From Desulfitobacterium chlororespirans DSM 11544 (GTDB lineage: Bacteria; Bacillota; Desulfitobacteriia; Desulfitobacteriales; Desulfitobacteriaceae), in NCBI RefSeq assembly GCF_900143285.1, contig NZ_FRDN01000012.1:1-64000 (forward strand): DNA of 64,000 bases. Reading direction: 5' to 3'. Both the position numbers and the translations under genes were made by a program. Below are positions 24,848 to 33,388 of the stretch, piece by piece. Positions within the stretch are counted from its first letter, which is position 1. Each line of letters begins with the position of its first letter. Below the pieces are notes generated by a model that worked only from the letters and a program-made list of their open reading frames with translations, was not told the origin of the DNA and made no database searches.

Positions 24848-26013
24848 ATGGCATAGGAGCAACAACATACAGCGAATCCCAAAAATTTCATATTGCCGCC
24901 GTCATTTTGGCAGCCGGCTTTTCCTCCCGGATGAAAAGTTTTAAACCCCTCCTGCCCCTGGGTTCAGCCAGTGTCATAGAAACAGCGATCCAATCATTCC
25001 AGAAGGCGGGCTTCATGGATATTCGGGTTGTTCTCGGGCATAAAGCCGGGGAGCTTTTGCCGATATGTGATTCATTGGGTGTTCAGCCTATCTTGAATGA
25101 AGAGTATGCTGAAGGCATGTTTTCCTCGGTCAAGGCCGGAGTGAAGAGCTTAGGTCGGGAAGTGGACGGATTTTTTCTCTTGCCCGCTGATAATCCCCTC
25201 ATCCAGGCGGACACCTTACAGAGGCTATATGAAGGGTTCAACCTGGGGCCGGGAGGTATCGTTTATCCGGTCTGCCAGGGAAAAAGAGGTCATCCTCCTT
25301 TGATTTCCCGATCCTATAGAAACAGCATTCTCAGCTGGAGAGGTGAAGGCGGACTTAGAGCCCTTCTGGAACATTACCAGTCTGATGCCCTTGAGGTGGG
25401 CACGGAGGATCAAGGAGTGCTGCTGGATATGGATACCCCTGAGGACTACAGGACCCTGTTAAAGCATTATGGCTGTGCCCCTACTCCCACAGAATTCGAG
25501 TGTTATGAATTGCTTCAAGGGAACAACACCCCGGACCAGGTCATCAAACACTGCGAAACGGTGGCCCGTTTAAGTGTTTTTTTGGGCGAGCAATTAGGCG
25601 AAGCAGGGCTGCATTTAAATCGGGAATTATTAAGAACCTCTGCTTTATTGCATGATATAGCCAGGCTTAAACCTAATCATCCCCAAGAAGGAGCCAAACT
25701 TACTGCTGCCTACCCGGAGGTTTCCGCTATTATTGCCGCTCATATGGACTGTCCCTGGGAGCCTTCCCAACCGCTGACCGAGCAAGAAATCGTCTATCTG
25801 GCGGATAAACTGGTGGCCAAGGAACGGATTGTTTCACTCCAGGAGCGATTTAAGGGGAGTGTGGAACGGCATGAAAATGAACCGGAAGTTCTTGAACATG
25901 TCTATCGGCGCCTTGGTCAGGCCTATAGAATCCATAGCCGTGTCGAAGAAATCCTGGGAGAATCTGTCCAAACCTTAATCAATTCAAATCTGGGGAGTGA
26001 TGTTCATGGATAA
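24844..26013 (+). CDS. MocA-like nucleotidyltransferase fused to HD domain
   Basis: 389 aa. Residues ~15-215 are a MobA/MocA-type NTP transferase, with the nucleotide loop VILAAGFSSRMKSFKPLLPLG and LPADNPL. Residues ~225-380 are an HD phosphohydrolase-like domain, with VIKHCETVARL, LLHDIAR and IIAAHMD. MocA transfers CMP to molybdopterin to form the cytosine dinucleotide cofactor, which Mop enzymes use; the HD half might remove or recycle nucleotides. It overlaps the ligase gene by four bases and the XdhC gene by eight. It matches the DVU_1551 NTP transferase family as I remember it. Confidence 0.85.
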   Translation: MNGIGATTYSESQKFHIAAVILAAGFSSRMKSFKPLLPLGSASVIETAIQSFQKAGFMDIRVVLGHKAGELLPICDSLGVQPILNEEYAEGMFSSVKAGVKSLGREVDGFFLLPADNPLIQADTLQRLYEGFNLGPGGIVYPVCQGKRGHPPLISRSYRNSILSWRGEGGLRALLEHYQSDALEVGTEDQGVLLDMDTPEDYRTLLKHYGCAPTPTEFECYELLQGNNTPDQVIKHCETVARLSVFLGEQLGEAGLHLNRELLRTSALLHDIARLKPNHPQEGAKLTAAYPEVSAIIAAHMDCPWEPSQPLTEQEIVYLADKLVAKERIVSLQERFKGSVERHENEPEVLEHVYRRLGQAYRIHSRVEEILGESVQTLINSNLGSDVHG

Positions 26014-27238
26014 AGAGATTAAAATGGGGTTGCAGCATGCTCTTGAAGAAAAACTGGAGGCAGCTTTGATTACCGTCACCAAAGTGTTGGGATCCGCCCC
26101 CAGAAAACCGGGAGCACAAATGCTGGTTTTGGCAGATGGAACCACTACAGGGACCATTGGCGGCGGCTGCGGTGAGGCTGATGCCAGGCAGGCAGCCCTT
26201 CAAGTTCTGGCCGCGGGAAAGCCAAGGAAGCATTGTTTGAATATGACGGCGGACATTGCCGAGGATGAAGGTATGGTTTGTGGCGGTATTATGGAATTAT
26301 TTATTGATTACCTGGGCCGGCACAATGGGGCGGAACAGCTGAATCTCCTGGAAAACTATGTGCTTTCCTTCCATCACGGCGAAACTCCTGTCTTGATTAC
26401 CCTAACGGAGTCCAAACAGGAGAAGGTCGGTCAAAAGCTTGTCATTCAAAAAAATGGTCAGGTTACAGGGGATTTAGGCTTACCCATACTGAACCGGATA
26501 GCCCTTGAGGAGGTTTGGGCGGGAAGGGGTCATGGCCATTTTGCCGTGCTCAATCTGGACGAGAGGTTCAATCCCTGTGACACAACCACTGAAGTCGCCT
26601 ACCAGATGCTTCTTGAGCCACCGGTCTCAGAAACGAAGCTGGTAATTTTAGGAGCTGGACATATTGGCCTGCCTTTGGCCGGTATGGGAAAAATGCTGGG
26701 TTATGAGGTGACCGTCGTGGATGACCGGCCCTCCTTTGCCAATTCCGGCCGGTTTCGAACGGCTGACCGGGTGATCTGCAATGATTTTGAAAAAGCTTTA
26801 GCAGACCTGGTCATCGACTCCCAGACCTATGTGGTTATCGTAACCCGGGGTCATCGTCATGATAAGGTTTGTTTGAAAACGGTAATTCATCAACCGGCAG
26901 GCTATATCGGGATGATTGGCAGCCGCCGCAGAGTGAAGGCGATGTTGGCCGAATTGCAGGAAGAAGGGATTCCGGCCGCAGCCTTAGAGAAATTGTACTC
27001 CCCCATCGGCTTGAAGATCGGCGCGGAAACTCCTGAAGAAATTGCCGTCTGCATTCTGGGTGAGATCATCAAGGTTCAGAGGGAGCATAAGGACAGGGTA
27101 AAACAGCAAGACGGTGTAAGGCAGCAAGATATTGTAAAGCAACAAGACAGTAGCAGGCAACAAGATAATGTAAAACTGCAGGAAGAACCGGCAGCCAGTG
27201 TTAGGAACAATGAAGAACCCCAGAAAATGCTCGTATGA
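26006..27238 (+). CDS. xdhC: XdhC/CoxI family molybdenum cofactor insertion protein
   Basis: About 410 aa from ATG 26006, with GGGGAG nine bases upstream. The N-terminal XdhC_CoxI domain (GSAPRKPGAQMLVLADGTTTGTIGGGCGEA) is followed by a C-terminal Rossmann domain (LVILGAGHIGLPLAGMGKMLG ~residue 215; GMIGSRRRVKAML). XdhC proteins bind and sulfurate the molybdenum cofactor before insertion into xanthine dehydrogenase-type enzymes, so mop is the natural client. The last ~45 residues are an odd Gln-rich repeat region outside the conserved domain. Confidence 0.9.
   Translation: MDKEIKMGLQHALEEKLEAALITVTKVLGSAPRKPGAQMLVLADGTTTGTIGGGCGEADARQAALQVLAAGKPRKHCLNMTADIAEDEGMVCGGIMELFIDYLGRHNGAEQLNLLENYVLSFHHGETPVLITLTESKQEKVGQKLVIQKNGQVTGDLGLPILNRIALEEVWAGRGHGHFAVLNLDERFNPCDTTTEVAYQMLLEPPVSETKLVILGAGHIGLPLAGMGKMLGYEVTVVDDRPSFANSGRFRTADRVICNDFEKALADLVIDSQTYVVIVTRGHRHDKVCLKTVIHQPAGYIGMIGSRRRVKAMLAELQEEGIPAAALEKLYSPIGLKIGAETPEEIAVCILGEIIKVQREHKDRVKQQDGVRQQDIVKQQDSSRQQDNVKLQEEPAASVRNNEEPQKMLV
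27091..27180 (+). repeat. 18-bp tandem repeats in the xdhC 3' end
   Basis: Five imperfect 18-base units, each beginning GTAAAACAGCAAGAC or a close variant, encode VKQQDG, VRQQDI, VKQQDS, SRQQDN and VKLQEE. The units keep the frame and lie after the conserved XdhC fold. Confidence 0.85.
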
Positions 27239-27828
27239 AAAAAGTGTATCTTGCACGCCATGGTGATATCGGATTGGGCAGGAATAAACGGTATATAGGG
27301 ATTCAGGATCTTCCCCTGAGTGCCGAAGGCAGGGAGCAGGCCTTTTCCTTAAAAAAGCGCCTGCGGGAGGTTCCTTTGGACAGGATCTATTGCAGTGCTT
27401 TAAGCCGCTCCCGGGAGACTGCCGCGATCATAGCCGAAGCCCATTCTTTATCCTTGACCGTGCTTCCCGAGCTGTATGAGATCGAGATGGGAGAATGGGA
27501 GGGAAAGCTTTTCAGCGAGATACGGGAGCGGTTTCCGGCAGAATACCGGCAGCGAGGTGAGGATGTTGTCCATCACCGTCCTCCCGGAGGGGAAAGTTTC
27601 CTCCAGTGCTCCCGGCGCATTATCCCCCTATTCGAAAGCATTGTCCGCTCTGATGCGGAAACCAGTCTTATTACCGGGCACGCCGGGGTCAACCGGGTGA
27701 TTTTATGCCATGCCCTGGGATTGCCCCTTCAGGAACTCTTTAGTTTTAAACAGAGTTATGGATGCTTGATTCTTTTGAACCAGAATCATCGAGGGCAGTG
27801 GGAAGTGAAGTATATTATCTCAGAATGA
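27235..27828 (+). CDS. Histidine phosphatase family protein
   Basis: 197 aa. The phosphohistidine motif ARHGDIG lies at residues 7-13, SRSRETAAIIA near 60, an acidic EMGEWEG near 85, and the second catalytic His in LITGHAGVNRV near 145. This is the phosphoglycerate mutase/alpha-ribazole phosphatase superfamily. It overlaps xdhC by four bases, the last gene of the mop accessory series. A role in dephosphorylating a small molecule of the same pathway is plausible; the substrate is unknown. Confidence 0.82.
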   Translation: MKKVYLARHGDIGLGRNKRYIGIQDLPLSAEGREQAFSLKKRLREVPLDRIYCSALSRSRETAAIIAEAHSLSLTVLPELYEIEMGEWEGKLFSEIRERFPAEYRQRGEDVVHHRPPGGESFLQCSRRIIPLFESIVRSDAETSLITGHAGVNRVILCHALGLPLQELFSFKQSYGCLILLNQNHRGQWEVKYIISE

Positions 27829-28153
27829 AACTATTTATGCCTATTTAAGAGCATATATGAGGGCCGTGGAAATCTTATGATTTGCTGCGGCTCTTTGCTG
27901 TTTCTTCGGTAAAAGAAACCGCTAAGGTCAGGTCAATTTATGTCGATTTTTGTACTATTTTTCTTGAAATATATCTTATTTTTAAGTAAAATTAAGATAA
28001 TACATATTGAAAGCTCCGATTTGCAAGAAGGTTAGCCAAATTTCGGTAGGATAGGATGTGAATAAAGAAACAATCTGTTGTAGGGTTTTTACGGCAGATT
28101 ATTTTATAGAGGTTGATTTAAATATATAAAAGTTTATGAAGGAGACGAACGAG
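27829..28153. other. Intergenic region before the chemoreceptor
   Basis: A weak stem-loop GAGGGCCG...CGGCTCTT (~27857-27896) may end the mop series. A dyad with arms TATCTTA (27972-27978) and TAAGATA (27993-27999) lies in an AT-rich stretch and could be an operator. No gene or clear promoter hexamers seen. Confidence 0.45.
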
Positions 28154-30190
28154 ATGAAGCTGAAGAAAATCAAATATAAGCTGCTGCTGGTGTTTATGCC
28201 GATCTTTTTGCTGTCTTTTATTGCGCTTTCGGTAATCAGTTATTATTTGTCAAGCAGTGCCCTGTCCAAAAGCGTTGAGGAGACCGGTATGGCTGTGGGA
28301 AGGGAGTATGCGGCAAGGGTAGCGGGTTACATAGAACAGGCTGTCATTCAGCAGGAAGCTTTTGCGGCGGAAATAATTTATATGGGTGCCCTTGAGGATC
28401 AGCAGCAGCTGGTAAAAACGCTGGAATGGGGTAAATCAAGAAGCAAGGTGCTGGAAAGCGCTGTTTTTATTGCTCCTTCCGGCGCTGCGGTCCGCTCCGA
28501 TGGAACGACGGTTGAATTGGGGGACCGGGACTACTTTAAAAAAGTTCTGGAAACGAAGAGCCCGGTGGTCTCAGAGCTGGTTACTTCAAGAACTACGGGG
28601 AAAACAGCCTTTAATGTTGCTGTTCCTGTCATGGACGGTGATCAGGTTTTGGGCGTACTGACAGGGTCTTTCGCCATGGAAAAATTGGGCGGACTGATGA
28701 AGGATTTGAAGTTTCTGTCTACCGGCTATGGCCTGATTGTGGATGGTTCGGGCCTTGTGATTGCTTTTCCCCAAGCGGAGGAAGTCGTGGGAAAATTGGA
28801 TTTCTCCAAAGAAGATATCGATGAGTCCCTTAAGACAAAGGAAGCTAAGTTGGACAAAAAACTGATGGAATTATTCAGCCAAAGCACGCAGGAGAAGGAA
28901 CAGCTTGTCGGGAGATACACTTCCATTCGGGGTGTTGAAGTGATTGGCACCTTTACGCCGATTACCTTGGCCGGAGACCGTCAGTGGAATGTTTTGATTG
29001 CTGCGCCTGTGACGGAGGAGTATGAGCCCATAAGCAATCTGGCCAGGTCCATGGTCGTGACGTCTTTCCTGTGCATCCTTATTTCCATCGCCGTTACAGT
29101 TATATTCAGCGGCAGGATGAGCAGGGTTTTCATTCGCTTAAGGGATGAATGCCTGGTCATGGCCGAGGGGGACTTCCGTCAGCGGGATGAGGAAGCTGAA
29201 GCATACGACGAGGTAGGGCAGGCTTCGGCAGGATTAGTGAAGATGCGGTCCAATGTCAGGGCGCTGATAGCAAAAGCCATGGCCGGCATTGAACAGGTGG
29301 CCGCTTCCAGCCAGGAGTTGACGGCGGTATCAGAACAATCGGCCAGCGCCGCCGATCAAGTGGCCCAATCCGTGGGTGAGATTGCCTGCGGTGCAGAAAC
29401 TCAGGCCGTCGCTATCAAGCATTTGGAAGAAGAATCCCAACGGATCATCGAGGGTCTGGAAAAAATAGATAGCTCTACCGCAAATGTGGAGAGGCTGTCC
29501 CTGGATGCCAGGCAGAGCGCCGATCATGGCCTGCTTAAAGTGGAGGAAGCTATTGACCAGATGCAGAAAGTGGGTCAAGGGTCCGCAGAAATGCAGGAGA
29601 CCGTCACTAAACTGCAGAACGGATTTGGGGAGATCTCGCAAATTGTGGATATCATTACTGCTATTGCCGAGCAAACCAATTTGCTGGCCTTAAATGCCGC
29701 CATAGAGGCGGCCCGTGCCGGAGAACATGGACGGGGCTTTGCCGTGGTGTCTGAGGAAGTGCGCAAGTTGGCGGAAGAATCCCGGACGGCGGCGGACCGG
29801 ATCAGATTGCTGGTGAAGGACAATCAGGAAAATGTTGAAATGACCGTTCAGGTTTCCCATGAAAGTGCAGAAAGCATTGACCTGGGGATTAGCCACGTTT
29901 TTTCGACCGGAGAAAGCTTTAAAGGGATCAAGACGTCTATCGAAAACCTGTCCCAAGACATTGGTCAGGTGTCGGCAGCCGTTGATCATTTGACGGAGAT
30001 TGGCAGAAGCTTCTACGGACAGTTGGATAAGATTAATGAAATGAGCGAGAGAACTTCAGGTGAGACTCAGAATGTCTCCGCCGCAACGGAAGAACAGTTG
30101 GCGGCCATGCAGGAAGTTGCCAACTACAGCCAAAGACTTTCAGAAATGGCGGGCAATCTGCAGAAGGTTATAGGAGAATTCAAAATATAA
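28154..30190 (+). CDS. Methyl-accepting chemotaxis protein
   Basis: 678 aa from ATG 28154 (AAGGAG nine bases upstream; the in-frame ATG at 28136 has no ribosome site). An N-terminal membrane helix ([23 protein letters not shown]) is followed by a periplasmic sensor of double-Cache type ([38 protein letters not shown]). A second helix ([20 protein letters not shown], ~295-315), a HAMP domain and a long cytoplasmic signalling coiled coil follow. The hairpin tip carries [40 protein letters not shown]. The ligand is unknown. Its gene stands alone, 325 bases after the mop series. Confidence 0.93.
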   Translation: MKLKKIKYKLLLVFMPIFLLSFIALSVISYYLSSSALSKSVEETGMAVGREYAARVAGYIEQAVIQQEAFAAEIIYMGALEDQQQLVKTLEWGKSRSKVLESAVFIAPSGAAVRSDGTTVELGDRDYFKKVLETKSPVVSELVTSRTTGKTAFNVAVPVMDGDQVLGVLTGSFAMEKLGGLMKDLKFLSTGYGLIVDGSGLVIAFPQAEEVVGKLDFSKEDIDESLKTKEAKLDKKLMELFSQSTQEKEQLVGRYTSIRGVEVIGTFTPITLAGDRQWNVLIAAPVTEEYEPISNLARSMVVTSFLCILISIAVTVIFSGRMSRVFIRLRDECLVMAEGDFRQRDEEAEAYDEVGQASAGLVKMRSNVRALIAKAMAGIEQVAASSQELTAVSEQSASAADQVAQSVGEIACGAETQAVAIKHLEEESQRIIEGLEKIDSSTANVERLSLDARQSADHGLLKVEEAIDQMQKVGQGSAEMQETVTKLQNGFGEISQIVDIITAIAEQTNLLALNAAIEAARAGEHGRGFAVVSEEVRKLAEESRTAADRIRLLVKDNQENVEMTVQVSHESAESIDLGISHVFSTGESFKGIKTSIENLSQDIGQVSAAVDHLTEIGRSFYGQLDKINEMSERTSGETQNVSAATEEQLAAMQEVANYSQRLSEMAGNLQKVIGEFKI

Positions 30191-30222
30191 ATGCCCGGAA
30201 CCCCAAAAACGAACATTGCAGG

Positions 30223-30261
30223 CAGCCCCCGGATGTAGGAAAATAACTCATCCGGGGGCTG
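30223..30261. terminator. 13-bp perfect hairpin between convergent genes
   Basis: CAGCCCCCGGATG (30223-30235) and CATCCGGGGGCTG (30249-30261) pair perfectly. There is no adjacent T-run on either strand, but the position between the converging chemoreceptor and ABC-F genes suggests a terminator or 3'-end stabiliser. Confidence 0.6.
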
Positions 30262-30345
30262 TGTCATGAGCAGAAGGTTGCACAGGTTCTTTTCCTCAGC
30301 CCGGTTCTTTTCTTTAACGGCTGCCCGCAATTGGGCAATATCGCT

Positions 30346-31902
30346 TTAGACAATTTTCGTGGTCCATTGCTCCAAATTCCAAATATCGCTGACCCAATCG
30401 CTGTAGAAGTCAGGATCATGGGATACTAAAAGAACCGTTCCCTTGAACTCCCGAATAGCCTTTTTCAATTCATCCTTGGCATCCACATCGAGATGGTTGG
30501 TGGGCTCGTCCAGGACGAGGAAATTGATGTCTTTGAGCATGAGCTTGCAAAGGCGTACTTTGGCGCTTTCGCCGCCGCTCAGGACCATCATTTTATTGGA
30601 GATATGCTCATTGGTCAGCCCGCACTTGGCCAGGGCTTGACGGACTTCATAATTGGTCAGTCCGGGAAACTCCTGCCAGATCTCCTCGATAGGGGTATTG
30701 GTGTTGCCGCGGTTGGATTCCTGTTCGAAATAACCGGGGTAAAGATAATCCCCTAAGATGACTTCGCCGCTAAGGGAGGGAATGATCCCCAGCAAGGTTT
30801 TCAGCAGGGTGGTCTTACCCAGACCATTGACTCCGCGGATGGCCACTTTTTGTCCTCTTTCCAGGTGCAGACTGAGGGGGCGGGTTAAAGGCTCATTATA
30901 ACCAAGAACCAAATCCTTGGCTTCAAAGATGACCCGGCCAGGACTTCTGGCCTCCTTAAACCGGAATTGGGGCTTGATTTTCTCTTTGGGTTTTTCCAGA
31001 ATCTCCATTCTATCCAGCTGTTTCTGACGACTTTTCGCCCGGCCGGTGGTGGAAATGCGGGCTTTGTTGCGGGCGATAAAATCTTCCAGGCGGTCCACTT
31101 CTTTTTGTTGTTTTTCATAAGCCTTCAGCTCTTGCTCTTTTTTGATGTGATAGAGCTGCATAAATTGCTCGTAGTTCCCGGTATAACGGGTTAAGTCGGC
31201 ATTTTCCACATGATAGATCACATTGACCACATCGTTGAGAAAGGGGATATCATGGGATACCAGGATAAAGGCGTTCTCGTAATCCTTCAAATAATTGCTT
31301 AACCAAATGATATGTTCAGCATCTAAATAGTTGGTGGGCTCGTCCAGTATTAATATAGTAGGTTTTTGCAGTAGAAGCTTGGTCAGCAGAACTTTTGTCC
31401 TTTGACCGCCGCTCAAATCGGTGACATCTTTATCCAGACCGATTTCACCGAGGCCTAAGCCGTTGGCCACTTCTTCCACTTTGGCATCGATCATATAGAA
31501 ACCATTGCTCTCCAGAATGGTCTGAATTTCCCCGACATCCTCCATCATTTTGTTCATCTGCGCTTCCGTAGCCTCAGCCATGCGGTTGTAGAGCTCCAGC
31601 ATCTCAGCTTCCAGCTCGAACATCTTCTGAAAGGCTTCCCGGAGAACATCGCGAATGGATTTACCTTGGGTCAACACAGTATGTTGATCCAGGTAGCCTA
31701 CGGACACCCGGTTGGACCATTCCACCTTCCCTTCATCGGGAATGAGTTTGCCGGTGATAATATCGAGAAAGGTTGATTTCCCTTCTCCGTTGGCCCCCAC
31801 TAAACCCACATGTTCACCTTTGAGGAGACGGAAGGTTGTATTTTCCAGAATTTTACGACCACCGAAGCCGTGATTTACATTTTCAACATTTAATATGCTC
31901 AT
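30346..31902 (-). CDS. ABC-F family ATPase
   Basis: 518 aa with two ABC cassettes and no membrane segment. First cassette: Walker A GANGEGKS (~38), signature LSGGQRTK, Walker B ILILDEPTNYLD. Second: Walker A GVNGLGKT (~355), signature LSGGESAK, FLVLDEPTNHLD. The Lys/Glu-rich linker between them (~235-320) is the P-site tRNA-interacting region. ABC-F proteins act on the ribosome; this subgroup (YkpA/YbiT-like) is usually a translation factor rather than a drug-resistance determinant. Monocistronic, converging on the chemoreceptor gene. Confidence 0.92.
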   Translation of the reverse strand: MSILNVENVNHGFGGRKILENTTFRLLKGEHVGLVGANGEGKSTFLDIITGKLIPDEGKVEWSNRVSVGYLDQHTVLTQGKSIRDVLREAFQKMFELEAEMLELYNRMAEATEAQMNKMMEDVGEIQTILESNGFYMIDAKVEEVANGLGLGEIGLDKDVTDLSGGQRTKVLLTKLLLQKPTILILDEPTNYLDAEHIIWLSNYLKDYENAFILVSHDIPFLNDVVNVIYHVENADLTRYTGNYEQFMQLYHIKKEQELKAYEKQQKEVDRLEDFIARNKARISTTGRAKSRQKQLDRMEILEKPKEKIKPQFRFKEARSPGRVIFEAKDLVLGYNEPLTRPLSLHLERGQKVAIRGVNGLGKTTLLKTLLGIIPSLSGEVILGDYLYPGYFEQESNRGNTNTPIEEIWQEFPGLTNYEVRQALAKCGLTNEHISNKMMVLSGGESAKVRLCKLMLKDINFLVLDEPTNHLDVDAKDELKKAIREFKGTVLLVSHDPDFYSDWVSDIWNLEQWTTKIV

Positions 31903-32048
31903 GATAAAACTCCCTTTACTTTCATACTTATCTATCTTAAAAAAAGCTTATAGAGTTGTCAAAGGATATTTATAAGCGGACAGGTTTTGGAGTGTTATAG
32001 ATGGGGTTAAAAGGACATAGGGATGAGTAGAGGGGGAGTGGGAGTGGT

Positions 32049-32366
32049 ATGCTCATTTGGAGTTTAATGCTGGTCTGTTTGCTTAATATTCCTTTTGGAT
32101 ATTGGCGGGAAAATGTCCGGAAGCTTTCCCTGCCTTGGTTTATGGCCATTCATCTGCCGGTGCCGTTTGCCGCCCTGCTGAGACATTATTTGGAATTACC
32201 CGGGGTAACACTCCTGGCTTTTCTGGCGGCTTATTTCCTAGGACAATATCTGGGCAGCAGATTATCCAGGGCGTTGCAGCCCTATGGAAAAGTCAGCTCA
32301 TCCCTGATTCATGACTTAGTCCGCCGCTCCTGGATTATAATCATTGGCAGACAAATAGGAAGATAA
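32049..32366 (+). CDS. Small hydrophobic membrane protein, unknown
   Basis: 105 aa. Starts at ATG 32049 after a purine-rich GAGGGGGAGTGGGAG. Three hydrophobic stretches are predicted (residues 2-16, 29-45, 50-70), then a basic amphipathic tail ending IIIIGRQIGR. I do not recognise the family. The stop codon lies inside a 61-base segment duplicated from upstream of tepA (56011-56071), so its 3' end may have been re-formed by that duplication. Confidence 0.65.
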   Translation: MLIWSLMLVCLLNIPFGYWRENVRKLSLPWFMAIHLPVPFAALLRHYLELPGVTLLAFLAAYFLGQYLGSRLSRALQPYGKVSSSLIHDLVRRSWIIIIGRQIGR

Positions 32367-32490
32367 CCTTGTGCAGGAAGAGTGACCTGCATTTTTTTAT
32401 GGGCAAATCCGCATAATAGCACGCTATACAGAACAGGTCATTAGTGGCCATCAGCAGTTTGATTATTTATAAAAAATGCAGGAGAAAATT
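32359..32490 (+). pseudogene. Two-piece remnant of the tepA locus
   Basis: Positions 32359-32419 match 56011-56071 at 59 of 61 bases (terminator and upstream region of tepA). Positions 32421-32490 match 56561-56630, inside tepA, at 58 of 70 bases without gaps. The 489 bases between the two parts in the intact locus are missing here. The tepA frame in the second part has CAA changed to a TAA stop. It is a decayed partial duplication with an internal deletion. Confidence 0.85.
32372..32398 (+). terminator. Terminator (duplicated) after the small membrane protein
   Basis: TGCAGG, eight-base loop, CCTGCA, then seven T residues. It is the same element as at 56024-56050, carried here by the duplication. 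Confidence 0.85.
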
Positions 32491-32501
32491 TATATTTTTC
32501 A

Positions 32502-32518
32502 TTGGTATGAAAATTGCA
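32502..32518 (+). promoter_or_regulatory. Sigma-54 promoter of the DUF169 gene
   Basis: TTGGTATGAAAATTGCA has GG and GC ten bases apart and matches the -24/-12 consensus except at the weakly conserved C of GGC. It lies 58 bases before the start codon. Confidence 0.8.
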
Positions 32519-32575
32519 TATTTATATTGAAGGGTATGATGTTCACAAGAGTTGCTTTTTTAAGGAGGAGACGAA

Positions 32576-33388
32576 ATGAACCGAAAAACAGTTATAGTGG
32601 CTGAGATGGATTACGCGGGTGCCCAGGAGGTGTTGGAACGATTACTAAGGCTGGATTATCATCCCGTCGCGCTAAAGTTTTTTAAAACTCAGGAGGAAGC
32701 GAATCATTATAGGGTGGAAAAGAAGATGGCAGCCAAAGTTACGTTTTGTCAGTATACGGCCGCTTCCCGTATGGCAAATTACGTGCTGAAGGGTACAAAG
32801 GATAATCTCTTATGCGAGAACTGCTTGATTTCATTTGGCTATAACGAGCCCACGGAAGAAGATATTATGGCGCATAGGTTATTTGTTATCGATCCGGAGA
32901 AAGCAAAGAGGATTGTTGCCAGCAAACCGAGCTTGCCCTTCGGTGAAATTCATTCCTTTATGACGGCTCCCCTGGCAAAAACACCGGTTGATCCGGACAT
33001 TGTCTTGTTTGTATGTAACCCTTTCCAAGCCTATCATATTCTCAATGATTATGTCGGTGCCTTTGATGTACATCCCTTACAGTTCAACCACACATTGAAT
33101 TCCGCTGTATGCGGCGGAGCAGTATGGAGTTACTTGAATCATAAGCCTAATATGAATACCATGTGTGCTGGCAGCTATACTTCGGGTAAAACTGAAAAGG
33201 GTGAGGTTAATGTCTTTATACCGGGGGACCAGATTATTAATTTAACCAAACAATTGGTTGCGCGCACAGAGTATTCAGGCGGCGCTTCTTTGCTTAGTGC
33301 TGGGAATGAGTGGCCTGGCCTCGATGTCTGCAAGAAATGTCCTATGGTCCGTATCAAGGATAACGATGATGTAAATAAGACATCGTAA
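32576..33388 (+). CDS. DUF169 family protein
   Basis: 270 aa from ATG 32576, with AAGGAGGAG upstream. The middle contains the family's pattern: HPVALKFF near residue 30, KVTFCQYTAASR with an early Cys, CENCLISFG, and later AVCGGAVWSYLNHKPNM, then CKKCPMV close to the end. Cys pairs (CENC, CKKC) hint at metal or cluster binding. DUF169 proteins are found in anaerobes and methanogens and have no settled function. Preceded by its own sigma-54 promoter and followed, after a gap, by a sigma-54 activator gene, so it probably belongs to the same regulon as the dehydratase and glycyl-radical operons. Confidence 0.8.
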   Translation: MNRKTVIVAEMDYAGAQEVLERLLRLDYHPVALKFFKTQEEANHYRVEKKMAAKVTFCQYTAASRMANYVLKGTKDNLLCENCLISFGYNEPTEEDIMAHRLFVIDPEKAKRIVASKPSLPFGEIHSFMTAPLAKTPVDPDIVLFVCNPFQAYHILNDYVGAFDVHPLQFNHTLNSAVCGGAVWSYLNHKPNMNTMCAGSYTSGKTEKGEVNVFIPGDQIINLTKQLVARTEYSGGASLLSAGNEWPGLDVCKKCPMVRIKDNDDVNKTS

